From Runella limosa DSM 17973 (GTDB lineage: Bacteria > Bacteroidota > Bacteroidia > Cytophagales > Spirosomataceae): a stretch of 64,000 bases of DNA. Position numbers and translations under genes: made by a program. Location of the stretch: NCBI RefSeq assembly GCF_000482465.1, contig NZ_KI519429.1, forward strand, positions 62,001 through 126,000, read 5' to 3'. Positions 34,697 to 43,342 of the stretch are shown one piece after another; the stretch's first letter is position 1; the number at the start of each line of letters is the position of its first letter. The notes beneath the pieces are model-generated. The model saw nothing but the letters and a program-made list of their open reading frames with translations, was not told the origin of the DNA and searched no databases.

Positions 34697-35378
34697 GTGT
34701 ATCATTGTCGAAGATGAACCTTTGGCCGTCAAAATCCTGAAAGATTATTGCGAATCTTTGCCCCAACTCGAACTCATCGCTACTTTCCGAGACGCCATAA
34801 GTGCGGGGCTTTTTCTCCAATCTACGGCCGTTGACCTTATCTTTTTGGATATTCATTTGCCCAAATTAAAAGGCTTGGCGTTTTTACGAACCTTGACGCA
34901 CCCGCCCGCCGTCATCGTCACCACGGCTTATCACCAATACGCCGTCGAAGGGTTTGAGCTAAACATCATTGATTATTTACTCAAACCGTTTTCGTTTGAA
35001 CGCTTTGTCACCGCAACCAACAAGATCATCAAGGCCATTTGCGCCCAGCAACTCACTGAAAAAGAAGCCCCAACCAAAGACCTTTCGTGCTTTTTGAGCA
35101 TCGACCGAAAGAAAGTACGTATTGTGTTTGACACGGTGTTGTACGTCGAAAGTGCCCGTGAATACATTCGAGTCATGACGACGCAAGGCGAGTTTAAATC
35201 AAAAATGAGCACGCACGAAATCGAAGCACTCCTCCCCTCCAGCCAGTTTGTTCGGATTCATCGTTCGTTTATTGTGGCCATTGACAAAATTGAAATTTAT
35301 ACCAAAGAAGAAGTCATCGTTCAAGGGCAAGCGCTTCCCATTGGAAAAGCGTTCAAGAGCGCACTAACGCGGGTGTAG
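34683..35378 (+). CDS. LytTR-type response regulator
   Basis: A protein of 231 residues from ATG 34683. A receiver domain (about 1-120) with acidic pocket EDE and phospho-acceptor Asp in LIFLDIHLPK, then a LytTR DNA-binding domain (about 135-231) with YVESAREYIRVMT and FVRIHRSFIVAIDKI. It is the partner of the overlapping kinase gene. The target is unknown; the following zinc protease starts 138 bp downstream and could be controlled. Confidence 0.95.
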   Translation: MQKIKCIIVEDEPLAVKILKDYCESLPQLELIATFRDAISAGLFLQSTAVDLIFLDIHLPKLKGLAFLRTLTHPPAVIVTTAYHQYAVEGFELNIIDYLLKPFSFERFVTATNKIIKAICAQQLTEKEAPTKDLSCFLSIDRKKVRIVFDTVLYVESAREYIRVMTTQGEFKSKMSTHEIEALLPSSQFVRIHRSFIVAIDKIEIYTKEEVIVQGQALPIGKAFKSALTRV

Positions 35379-35515
35379 CTGCCGCAAAAAAATTCGTATA
35401 GGTCGATTTCTGTGGGTGTGAATGCCTCCTTTTTCCTAAAAATTAGGTTTCTTTGTAGAACACCCTTCGTGGGGAGTAGTCTAACCAATCAACAACCTAA
35501 TCTACCCAATTATTT

Positions 35516-37978
35516 ATGAAAAAACTCCTATTACTGGCGTTGTTTTCGACCTCCCTCTACGCCCAAAACCCCATTGAAACCTTCACCAAGGACATGGAGA
35601 AGAAAGACGGTTTTTTGCCGTACTACTGGGATGCTAAAAAAGGTAAAGTTTATCTTGAAATTAAGCAGTTCGACACCGAGCTCCTCTACTACCCTACCCT
35701 TTCGCAAGGCATCGGCTCCAACGACATTGGCCTCGACCGTGGTCGCTTGGGGCAAGAGCACGTGGTTAAATTTCAACGTACGGGCAACAAAATTTTAATG
35801 CTGGAACCCAATTACGCCTACCGTGCCGTTAGCAAAGATCCGCTTGAACGCCGTGCGGTAGAAGAATCTTTTGCGCAGTCGGTGCATTGGGGATTTGAGG
35901 TCTTGGCCGAAAACGCAGGTACTGCCCTCGTGGATCTTACGCCTTTTTTGATGCAAGACGCCGTAGGAGCCATTCAAGGCATTTCGCGCACGCGCCAAGG
36001 TTCGTTTCGATTGGATGCTTCGCGCTCGGCCATGTATTTGCCCAACACCAAAAACTTTCCTCAAAATACGGAGTTTGAAGTAACCATTACCCTCACGGGC
36101 GACTCACCTGGTGCTTACTTGCGGCAAGTCGTTCCTACTGCCTCCGTCGTGACAATGCGTCAGCACCATTCGTTTGTACAACTTCCTGACAATGACTACC
36201 AACCGCGCGCTTTCGACCCTCGCATTGGGTACATTTCTACGTCTTATTATGACTATGCCACGCCCATCAGTGAGCCAATTGAAAAGCGCTACATCGTTCG
36301 TCACCGTTTGAAGAAAAAAGACCCTAGCGCAGCCCTCAGCGAGCCCGTGAAACCAATTGTGTATTACATCGACCCAGGTGCTCCCGAGCCCATTCGTTCG
36401 GCCTTGGTAGAAGGTGCCAAATGGTGGAATCAGGCGTTTGAAGCAGCGGGTTACAAAGATGCTTTTCAGGTAAAATTGCTCCCTGCCGACGCCGACCCAA
36501 TGGACGTTCGTTATAACCTCGTTCAGTGGGTACACCGTTCTACGCGCGGGTGGTCGTACGGGGCTAGTATTGTTGACCCTCGCACGGGCGAAATCTTGAA
36601 AGGAAAAGTAACATTAGGGTCGTTGCGCGTTCGCCAAGACTACCTCATAGCACAGGGGCTTGTGGGAGATTTCAAAACCGACACTACCAATGTGGATGAT
36701 ATGTTGGGAATGTCGATTGATCGTTTAAAACAGCTTTCGGCGCACGAAATTGGGCACACCTTGGGGCTTCCGCACAACTACGTCGCAAGCATTCACAACC
36801 GCGCTTCGGTGATGGATTATCCGCACATGTTGGTCGAATTGAAAAACGGGAAAGTGGATTTATCCAATGCGTATGACAAAAAAATTGGTGACTACGACAA
36901 ATGGTCCATCATCTGGGGCTACCAAGATTTTCCTAAGGGGACGGATGAGAAAAAAGCCCTCAATACCATTGTGGATCAGATGTACGGCAAAGGACTGTAT
37001 TTTTTGACCGACCAAGACGCTCGCCCCGAAGGAAGTGCCCACCCGCAGACCCACTTGTGGGACAATGGCGCAAACGCTACGGCCGAATTGAAACGCATTT
37101 CTGAAGTTCGGAAAGTGACATTGAGTAATTTTGACGAACGCAAACTACGCACAGGTACTCCGATGAGTTCGTTGGAAGAAGTGTTTGTGCCCATGTATAT
37201 GTTCCACCGTTTTCAAGTAGAAGCTACGGCCAAGGTTGTAGGTGGCGTCAATTATAAGTTTACCGTAAAAGGCGATAAAGACCTCACCACCACGCCTGTC
37301 AACGGACTTGAGCAGCGCGAAGCCTTGGAAACCCTCCTCCAAACACTCCAACCTGATTTCTTAAAAGTACCCGAAACGGTATTGAAACTCACTCCTCCGC
37401 GCGCCTTCGGCTACGACGCTAATCCCCGCGAAACCTTCAAACGCCGTACGGGGTTGGTTTTTGATCCACTCGGCCCACCCGAAGCCTCCGCAGGCTTGAC
37501 GCTTCGCATGTTGCTTAACCCAGAGCGTTTGAGCCGTTTGGTGATTCAGTCGTCGTTCCATCCGTCGTTGTTGAGCTTGGAAGAAACCCTTGATAAACTT
37601 ATCGGTGCTACGTGGAAATCAAACGCGTCGCGGGCGGGTTACGAAGGCGAAATTGCACGTTTGGTAGATAAAATGGCGCTCGAAAAACTAATAGAACTAT
37701 CTAACAACAAAGAAGTTACGCCACAAGTACGGGCCGTTATCATGCTCAAATTGAGAGACTTAAACTTCTGGCTACAAAACCGTGGGATCTCAGACGCCAA
37801 GCAAAAAGCGCATAATCTATTTGCTATCCACCAAATCGAAATGGCGAAAAATCGTCCTTCCGATGTAACAACCACTCCTACAATGACCCCTCCCGATGGT
37901 CAGCCCATCGAATCGGGCTACGACTGGTTAGCTCCTGCTTGCGACTGGGAATTGCCTACATTTTCAAAAGGACATTAG
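35516..37978 (+). CDS. Large secreted zinc metalloprotease (DUF4953/DUF5117 type)
   Basis: A protein of 820 residues with signal peptide MKKLLLLALFSTSLYAQ. An N-terminal DUF5117-like part precedes the metzincin-like protease domain, which has HEIGHTLGLPHNY (His410, Glu411, His414, His420). The C-terminal 350 residues are helical. These proteases are common in Bacteroidota and probably act at the cell surface on peptides or proteins. An unusually strong terminator follows at 38011-38048. Confidence 0.9.
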   Translation: MKKLLLLALFSTSLYAQNPIETFTKDMEKKDGFLPYYWDAKKGKVYLEIKQFDTELLYYPTLSQGIGSNDIGLDRGRLGQEHVVKFQRTGNKILMLEPNYAYRAVSKDPLERRAVEESFAQSVHWGFEVLAENAGTALVDLTPFLMQDAVGAIQGISRTRQGSFRLDASRSAMYLPNTKNFPQNTEFEVTITLTGDSPGAYLRQVVPTASVVTMRQHHSFVQLPDNDYQPRAFDPRIGYISTSYYDYATPISEPIEKRYIVRHRLKKKDPSAALSEPVKPIVYYIDPGAPEPIRSALVEGAKWWNQAFEAAGYKDAFQVKLLPADADPMDVRYNLVQWVHRSTRGWSYGASIVDPRTGEILKGKVTLGSLRVRQDYLIAQGLVGDFKTDTTNVDDMLGMSIDRLKQLSAHEIGHTLGLPHNYVASIHNRASVMDYPHMLVELKNGKVDLSNAYDKKIGDYDKWSIIWGYQDFPKGTDEKKALNTIVDQMYGKGLYFLTDQDARPEGSAHPQTHLWDNGANATAELKRISEVRKVTLSNFDERKLRTGTPMSSLEEVFVPMYMFHRFQVEATAKVVGGVNYKFTVKGDKDLTTTPVNGLEQREALETLLQTLQPDFLKVPETVLKLTPPRAFGYDANPRETFKRRTGLVFDPLGPPEASAGLTLRMLLNPERLSRLVIQSSFHPSLLSLEETLDKLIGATWKSNASRAGYEGEIARLVDKMALEKLIELSNNKEVTPQVRAVIMLKLRDLNFWLQNRGISDAKQKAHNLFAIHQIEMAKNRPSDVTTTPTMTPPDGQPIESGYDWLAPACDWELPTFSKGH

Positions 37979-37986
37979 CAGTGGTG

Positions 37987-38004
37987 CGGGGTGCTTACAC
38001 CCCG
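37987..38004. repeat. CTTA-loop palindrome
   Basis: CGGGGTG and CACCCCG flank CTTA, nine bases after the protease stop. It is a separate hairpin from the terminator that follows and belongs to the loop-constant family. Confidence 0.65.
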
Positions 38005-38010
38005 ACCGAT

Positions 38011-38048
38011 AAAAGACTTCCCACAGAATGCAACGTGGGAAGTCTTTT
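38011..38048 (+). terminator. Intrinsic terminator after the protease gene
   Basis: AAAAGACTTCCCAC pairs perfectly with GTGGGAAGTCTTTT across ten bases, followed by further T. Confidence 0.88.
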
Positions 38049-38094
38049 TTGTTTCTATGGATAAAGCAATAAACTATTTAACTTTTCCAAGACC

Positions 38095-38592
38095 ATGCAA
38101 ACTCTCTTCAAAAGCGCCCTACTGGTCTGTGTATGGCTTTCATCGCTTCTTCCAAGTTTTTCTCAGGCTCCTACTATTTCAGAGCGATTTGTGGCAAGTA
38201 CCCCATGCGGAAGTATCTTTCAGCCGCTGCTTGCCATGCCGCCATCTGCTGCTTGTGATTTTATCAAATGGGAAATTATATTCCAACGAGACCTTCAGAC
38301 ACAAGCTCCCACTGATTTTGAGTTACGAGCTACTTACGGGGTATATCAGCCCAATACCAATCTTTTTGCAGGAGGCGGCACTCCAGTAGCGATTAGTGGA
38401 AAATGGGAAATAACGAAAGGCACCAAAACCAACCCCAATGCCCTTGTCTATCGCCTTCTCGCTGACCAGCCCGACAAAACGCTGTCTTTTGTAAAAATGG
38501 ACGACAATCTTTTGCATCTTCTTTACGGGGATAAAAGTTTGATGATTGGCACACCTAGCCACAGTTATACCTTTAACAAAACCGTGCGATGA
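38095..38592 (+). CDS. NlpE-like secreted protein 1
   Basis: A protein of 165 residues with signal peptide ending LLPSFSQ. It has one Cys pair region (TPCGSIFQPL and AACDFIKWEI) and the strand order ending GKWEITKGTKTN, FVKMDDNLLHLLYGDKSLMIG, as in copper-resistance NlpE-like N-terminal domains. Identity is tentative. It overlaps the next, related gene by 4 bp (ATGA), so the two are translationally coupled and probably arose by duplication. Confidence 0.65.
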   Translation: MQTLFKSALLVCVWLSSLLPSFSQAPTISERFVASTPCGSIFQPLLAMPPSAACDFIKWEIIFQRDLQTQAPTDFELRATYGVYQPNTNLFAGGGTPVAISGKWEITKGTKTNPNALVYRLLADQPDKTLSFVKMDDNLLHLLYGDKSLMIGTPSHSYTFNKTVR

Positions 38593-39089
38593 AAACGCTT
38601 CTTCATTTTATCTTTTTCTTTCTATTTTCGGCTACCCTTTTCGCCCAAAATACGCCACCCATCGTACCTACCTCCCGCCCTATCCCATCTGGCCCAGAGG
38701 TGCTTGGGATTTTTGCAGGGCGTTGTCCTTGTCAGCAAATCGCTGCTTTGTTAAAAGCAACGGTATCCAGCGAATGTTTTAAAAGTAAGTGGGAAATAAC
38801 GCTCTTCCATGACCCAAAAACGCATCAGCCAACCACCTTTCAGCTGATAGGCACAGCATTTCGCAAAAAAGACCAAAACGGTGCTTGGAAAATTAGTAGA
38901 GGGATCAAAAACGACCCTGAGGCCATCGTTTACGAATTGGAAATGGAGAACGCAACCTTGCAACTTTTCAAAGCTGGTGACAATCTGCTTTTTATGTTAA
39001 ACCATGACCGAAGCCTTTTGGTCGGCAATGAGCTATTTAGCTACACCCTGAACCGCATCGAAAAAAAGCCCCTGAGTGCCTCAAAATAA
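38589..39089 (+). CDS. NlpE-like secreted protein 2
   Basis: A protein of 166 residues with signal peptide MKTLLHFIFFFLFSATLFAQ. GIFAGRCPCQQIAALLK resembles the G-x-LPCADC motif of NlpE-like domains, and the later GAWKISRGIKNDPEAIVYELE aligns with GKWEITKGTKTNPNALVYRLL of the preceding protein, so they are paralogues. NlpE-type domains bind copper or sense envelope stress. Coupled to the upstream gene by a 4-bp overlap. Confidence 0.68.
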   Translation: MKTLLHFIFFFLFSATLFAQNTPPIVPTSRPIPSGPEVLGIFAGRCPCQQIAALLKATVSSECFKSKWEITLFHDPKTHQPTTFQLIGTAFRKKDQNGAWKISRGIKNDPEAIVYELEMENATLQLFKAGDNLLFMLNHDRSLLVGNELFSYTLNRIEKKPLSASK

Positions 39090-39141
39090 ACATCTCTTGT
39101 CAGATATTTAACCAAACGCTTTACCAAGGCATTCTGCTAAT

Positions 39142-39241
39142 CGAGGTTTTGAGAAGCCTCGGCAGTTGGTTTTGAGAAACCAACTCCACACGCAGTGGTG
39201 TCAGATTCTCAAATCTGACACGAAAGGGTTTCTCAAAACCC
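39142..39241. repeat. Cluster of four TGAG/CTCA-loop palindromes
   Basis: After the NlpE-like pair the DNA holds four hairpins in a row: an imperfect one at 39142-39161, then GTTGGTTT-TGAG-AAACCAAC (39165-39184), GTGTCAGATT-CTCA with its inverse (39198-39221) and GGGTTT-CTCA-AAACCC (39226-39241). Stems share little sequence but the loop is constant. With the terminator at 39280 these explain the gap 39090-39485; no gene is seen in it. Confidence 0.75.
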
Positions 39242-39279
39242 AATTTAAGCACACTTGGAAGACACTGTTTTACTTTTAT

Positions 39280-39325
39280 AGACCTTCCAAGTTTCAGTTA
39301 TGAACCAAACAAACTTGGAAGGTCT
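39280..39325 (+). terminator. Terminator-like inverted repeat before the receptor gene
   Basis: AGACCTTCCAAGTTT pairs with AAACTTGGAAGGTCT across 16 bases and is followed by TTTT. A partial third copy (ACTTGGAAGAC) is at 39253-39263. Confidence 0.7.
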
Positions 39326-39485
39326 TTTAAAAAAAACTTCCCTCGACATGCAACGTTTTGAAAAAACGCATGTCATTGCTGTAACCATTTTAAAAACGAC
39401 GAGTATCCACACTAAAATACAGTCACTAACTACCACACAAAAAATACAGCCAACACCCATTTAACAGCCACCTCTGGTAAACTTT

Positions 39486-41885
39486 ATGAAACAGTTATTC
39501 TTAGTAGCCCTCTTGCTAGGGGGTATCGGGACTTCGTTTGCCCAAAAATCGAAAATCTCAGGCTTTTTGCTTGATTCTACTTCCAAACAAGCCGTTGAGT
39601 TTGCGACCGTTGCGTTGTTGAAAGACAGCAAAATTTTGGAAGGAACCACCACCGAAGTCACTGGTAAATTTACCTTTAATAAAGTGAGTGGTGGTTCCTA
39701 CCAACTCAAAATCACCTTTGTGGGCTACCGCGACAAAATCATCAATAACGTAGTAGTAACCGAAGGAAACGACCTCGACCTAGGGGTAATTTCGTTTGCA
39801 CAAGCTGCCCAGCAACTCCAAGAGGTGCAGGTAGTTGAGCAAAAAGCCTTGTTTGAAGACAAACCCGACCGTTTGGTTTACAACGCCGAAAAAGACATTA
39901 CCATCAAAGGGGGAAACGCGGGCGATGTGCTTCGCAAAATTCCAGCGGTGGCGGTGGATTTGGATGGCAACGTGGAACTGCGCGGTAGCTCCAACATCAA
40001 AGTGTTGATTAATAATAAACCCTCCAACTTAATGGCCAAAAGTGTAGCGGAGGTGCTCAAATTAATTCCTGCCGATGACATCAAACAAATTGAGGTCATT
40101 ACTTCTCCCTCAGCCAAATACGACGCCGAAGGAACGGCAGGAATTATCAACATTATTACGAAACGCAACACCCTGCAAGGCGTTAATGGCAAAGCCAATA
40201 CCTCCATTGGGCGGTGGAATGATAGCTACAATGGTAACCTCAACTACCGCAAAAAAAGTGTAGGCATAACGGCCCGCGGCGGTTTCAATAAATGGCGAAA
40301 TTTGGGCGAAAATTCCGTGACCCGAATTACGACCCTTGAAAACTACCAAACCACGCTGCTCCAACAAACGTCGTTTAGAGGAGGTGGAGAAAATATGTAC
40401 GGCAATCTTTCTGCCGAATGGGATATTGATTCGCTCAATCGACTAAGTGCGGGATTGAATTTTTATGACGGTAAAAACGCCATGAATTTTGATTATATCA
40501 ACGACTTTACGGCCCCTAGCGAGCCTCGTTCGTTGTTTACTAGAAAACTCTATCGGATTTATGATTGGAACGGTGGAACCCTCAACTTCGACTACAACAA
40601 GTCATTTAAGAAGCCCAAAAAAGAGTTTAACATCTTGACCATGTTTTCAAAAGAAGCAGAAGATAGCTATTATAACCTTGATCAACTTAATGCCGAAAAC
40701 GCCATTTATTACCGCGAAAAAAGCCCCAACGCAAGTCGAAATCACGAAGGAACGATTCAAATTGATTTTACCAATCCGTTGGATAGCGTAAGCACCCTAG
40801 AAATCGGAGCAAAAGCCATCTTGAGAAACGTGAAAAGCGATTACCGCGTCGCGACTGCCTTAGACGGTTCTAGCGACTTTCAGGATGTTCCAGCGTTGGC
40901 CAATCTCTTTGATTATAACCAACAAGTCGCTTCGAGCTACGTCGCCTACTCGCGGGTTTCTAAAAACAAATGGGGTATCAACGCAGGTGCTCGTTACGAA
41001 CACACGTTTATCCAAGCGGCGTTTTTGGCAGGAACTGTTCCGTTTTCGAGCAACTACGGCAACATCATTCCGAACATTAGTTTGTCGCGCAATCTCCCTA
41101 AAAATCAGAAACTTAAATTAAGTTATTCGCAACGGATTCAGCGACCAATGCTTTGGTTCTTGAACCCATACGTCAACGCCAGCGAGCCCAAAGCTACCTA
41201 CTCAGGCAATCCATATCTTAAACCTGAGCTGACCCACAGCGCTGAAGCGAGTTATAATGTTTATATCAAAGAATCGTCGGTCAATGCGGTGTTGTTTATG
41301 CGTCAAACCAACAACGCCATCGAGCGCATTCGGACGGTCAACGAAGAAGGTTCAACCCACTTGACGTTCCAGAACATCTCTCAAAACATTTCATACGGAT
41401 TGACCTTGAGCGGAAGTACAAAAATTAAGAAATTTTCGGCCAACACTTCCCTCAACCTTTATTACAATATCTTGAACAGCCCCGCTTTGCAAGCCAAAAA
41501 CGAAAACTGGATGTATCGCATCAACTTAAACGGTACTTACGATTTTGGCAAAGGTTTGAAAGCGCAGTTTTTTGGCTTCTTCAACTCCCCTCGCGTCATG
41601 TTACAAGGTAAAGTCAGTGGTTATGCCTATTACAACTTAGCCCTTCAAAAAGAAGTATTGAAGAAAAAAGGCACAATTGGGCTGGGAGTTGATAATATTT
41701 TTGCCCCGTTTTTAGAACAAAAAATCACTTTTGCTTCGCCCACTTTCACCCAGGAAGGAAGCAGCAAATACTTCAACCGTGGCTGGCGCGTGAGTTTTTC
41801 TTATGAATTTGGGAAAATGAGCAGCCAACCTCAGCGTAGCAAAAAAAGCATCAGCAACGACGACAAAAAAGGCGGAGAGAATTAA
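39486..41885 (+). CDS. TonB-dependent receptor-type outer membrane barrel
   Basis: A protein of 799 residues with signal peptide MKQLFLVALLLGGIGTSFAQ. A carboxypeptidase-like domain (about 22-105), a plug (about 120-230, with LRKIPAVAVDLDGNVELRG and INIITKR) and a barrel of the OMP_b-brl_3 type follow; the last residues are KGGEN rather than an aromatic. Such proteins lack a typical siderophore plug loop and their substrates are unknown. It stands alone, with repeats on both sides. Confidence 0.88.
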   Translation: MKQLFLVALLLGGIGTSFAQKSKISGFLLDSTSKQAVEFATVALLKDSKILEGTTTEVTGKFTFNKVSGGSYQLKITFVGYRDKIINNVVVTEGNDLDLGVISFAQAAQQLQEVQVVEQKALFEDKPDRLVYNAEKDITIKGGNAGDVLRKIPAVAVDLDGNVELRGSSNIKVLINNKPSNLMAKSVAEVLKLIPADDIKQIEVITSPSAKYDAEGTAGIINIITKRNTLQGVNGKANTSIGRWNDSYNGNLNYRKKSVGITARGGFNKWRNLGENSVTRITTLENYQTTLLQQTSFRGGGENMYGNLSAEWDIDSLNRLSAGLNFYDGKNAMNFDYINDFTAPSEPRSLFTRKLYRIYDWNGGTLNFDYNKSFKKPKKEFNILTMFSKEAEDSYYNLDQLNAENAIYYREKSPNASRNHEGTIQIDFTNPLDSVSTLEIGAKAILRNVKSDYRVATALDGSSDFQDVPALANLFDYNQQVASSYVAYSRVSKNKWGINAGARYEHTFIQAAFLAGTVPFSSNYGNIIPNISLSRNLPKNQKLKLSYSQRIQRPMLWFLNPYVNASEPKATYSGNPYLKPELTHSAEASYNVYIKESSVNAVLFMRQTNNAIERIRTVNEEGSTHLTFQNISQNISYGLTLSGSTKIKKFSANTSLNLYYNILNSPALQAKNENWMYRINLNGTYDFGKGLKAQFFGFFNSPRVMLQGKVSGYAYYNLALQKEVLKKKGTIGLGVDNIFAPFLEQKITFASPTFTQEGSSKYFNRGWRVSFSYEFGKMSSQPQRSKKSISNDDKKGGEN

Positions 41886-41908
41886 GCCCTGAGGTGCTGA
41901 GGTGCTGA

Positions 41909-42060
41909 GGGTTTCTCAAAACCCGATTCCACGTGACAGGGTTTCTCAAAACCCAATTCTCGTGTTGAGGGTTTCTCAAAACCCAATTCCACGTGTTGAG
42001 GGTTTCTCAAAACCCGAACTCGACGGGTTTTGAGAAACCCTTGTCACAAATGAGAAACCC
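41909..42060. repeat. Array of GGGTTT-CTCA-AAACCC palindromes
   Basis: Four copies at 41909-41924, 41939-41954, 41969-41984 and 42000-42015 are separated by about 14-15 bp spacers with related words such as CGATTCCACGTG; a fifth (42025-42040) is in inverse orientation, followed by half-copies TGAGAAACCC. GAGGTGCT tandem words lie just before. It is not a CRISPR array: spacers are short and similar, and no cas gene is near. Confidence 0.8.
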
Positions 42061-42096
42061 TCAACACAAACAGGAAACCATCAGCACAGCCCCCTA

Positions 42097-42222
42097 TTAA
42101 TCAAAAAATAGATTTGAAATAATGACCAACAGAAAGAACACCACGATCACGATGAGGTAGTAAAACAAGTCGATAAAAGGATAGTCGTGGCGATTTAATT
42201 TATCCAACCATTTATTTAGCAT
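42097..42222 (-). CDS. 41-residue single-span membrane protein
   Basis: A minus-strand frame of 41 residues, ATG 42220-42222 to TAA 42097-42099. A charged amphipathic N-terminus (MLNKWLDKLNRHDYPF) leads into one long hydrophobic helix and ends in NLFFD. This is a convincing small membrane protein shape, but no family is known to me. It occupies the only non-repetitive part of the 41886-42296 gap. Confidence 0.5.
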   Translation of the reverse strand: MLNKWLDKLNRHDYPFIDLFYYLIVIVVFFLLVIISNLFFD

Positions 42223-42296
42223 AGCATTAATGAGTTAATTTTGGGGCGAGCAACCAGCAGGTTGTCGAGAAAGAGGATACTTAGCTCACAAATCTA

Positions 42297-43232
42297 ATGC
42301 AAATTTTTGTAAATACGCCCTTCAACGAAGCACTCCGCAACACCTTGCGCCAAGCGTTTCCTACGGGACATCAGTTCGTATTTAGAGTAGAACTTCCAGA
42401 GGATGAACAATTTGCCGCTTTTCGTCGGGCCGATGCCATTTTGGGCAACCCGCCCGCTGCGTGGTTTACGGAAGCCCCTGCTCAATTGAAATTCTGGCAA
42501 CTCGAATCGGCGGGATTTGATGGATACAAACACCTACACCTTCCCAACGTGACGATTTGTAACCTTGCCGATTACTTCTCCGTGCCTTGTGCCGAAACCA
42601 TCATCGCAGGCATTCTCGCTTTTTATCGGGGGTTGGAAGAACTTACCTTGTTAAAAACCGAAAAACGCTGGGTGGGCTCACCCATTCGCTACCGTTTGGG
42701 ACTTCTCACGGGCAAACGAGTAGTGATTTTAGGCGCAGGAAGCATTGGCCAAACCGTTAAAAAAATGCTCTCGGGATTTGACTGTCGCCTTCAAATGGTC
42801 GCGCGCTCACACCCCGATGCCACCATTCACACTCCCGAAGCGCTCCTTGCCATTCTTCCCCAAACCGACCTAGTAATCAACTGCTTGCCAGGGGCGGCCA
42901 AAGGCTTTTTTACGGCAGACATGATCAACGCCTTGCCCACCTCGGCCGTTTTTGCCAACATTGGCCGTGGCTCAACGGTGGACGAAACTGCGTTGATAAA
43001 AGCCTTACAAGAACAGCGTCTTGCGGGAGCGATACTCGACGTGACAGAAGAAGAACCTTTACCAAGTACTCACCCGTTTTGGCGCATGTCAAACGTGATT
43101 TTAACCCAGCACACAGGCGGCGGACAGACCAACGAACAGGAAGGAAAAGTTGCTATTTTTGCCGATAATTTCCGACGCTTTATCGAAGGACAACCTCCTC
43201 ACAATCAAATAAATTTATCAAAAGGATATTAG
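42297..43232 (+). CDS. D-isomer-specific 2-hydroxyacid dehydrogenase
   Basis: A protein of 311 residues. The NAD-binding domain holds GAGSIGQT (Rossmann loop), the substrate-side residues INCLPGAA and FANIGRGSTVDE, and a C-terminal HTGGGQ where the family usually has the catalytic His with W or G neighbours. It reduces a 2-keto acid or oxidises a 2-hydroxyacid with NAD(P). Substrate unknown. Confidence 0.9.
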   Translation: MQIFVNTPFNEALRNTLRQAFPTGHQFVFRVELPEDEQFAAFRRADAILGNPPAAWFTEAPAQLKFWQLESAGFDGYKHLHLPNVTICNLADYFSVPCAETIIAGILAFYRGLEELTLLKTEKRWVGSPIRYRLGLLTGKRVVILGAGSIGQTVKKMLSGFDCRLQMVARSHPDATIHTPEALLAILPQTDLVINCLPGAAKGFFTADMINALPTSAVFANIGRGSTVDETALIKALQEQRLAGAILDVTEEEPLPSTHPFWRMSNVILTQHTGGGQTNEQEGKVAIFADNFRRFIEGQPPHNQINLSKGY

Positions 43233-43340
43233 GGAGTGTCGAATGTCGAGTGCAAAATGTCGAATATTGTTACTCAAATTCGACACTCTGCATTCGACAC
43301 TCACCCTCGACATTCTGCACTCTGCATTCGACATTCAAAA
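43230..43340. repeat. Cluster of GTCGAATG/CATTCGACA-type repeats
   Basis: GTCGAATGTCGAGTGCAAAATG is followed by the inverse CGACACTCTGCATTCGACA and several more CGACATTCTGCA and CATTCGACATTC words up to the start of holA. It is the same repeat type as at 180-240. The open frame of holA runs through it, but the protein start lies after it. Confidence 0.7.
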
Positions 43341-43342
43341 AA

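Noticed and set aside
41909-42060. Regular repeats with short spacers that look like a CRISPR array
   Set aside because: Repeats are 16 bp, spacers are about 14-15 bp and resemble one another, one copy is inverted and no cas gene is present.
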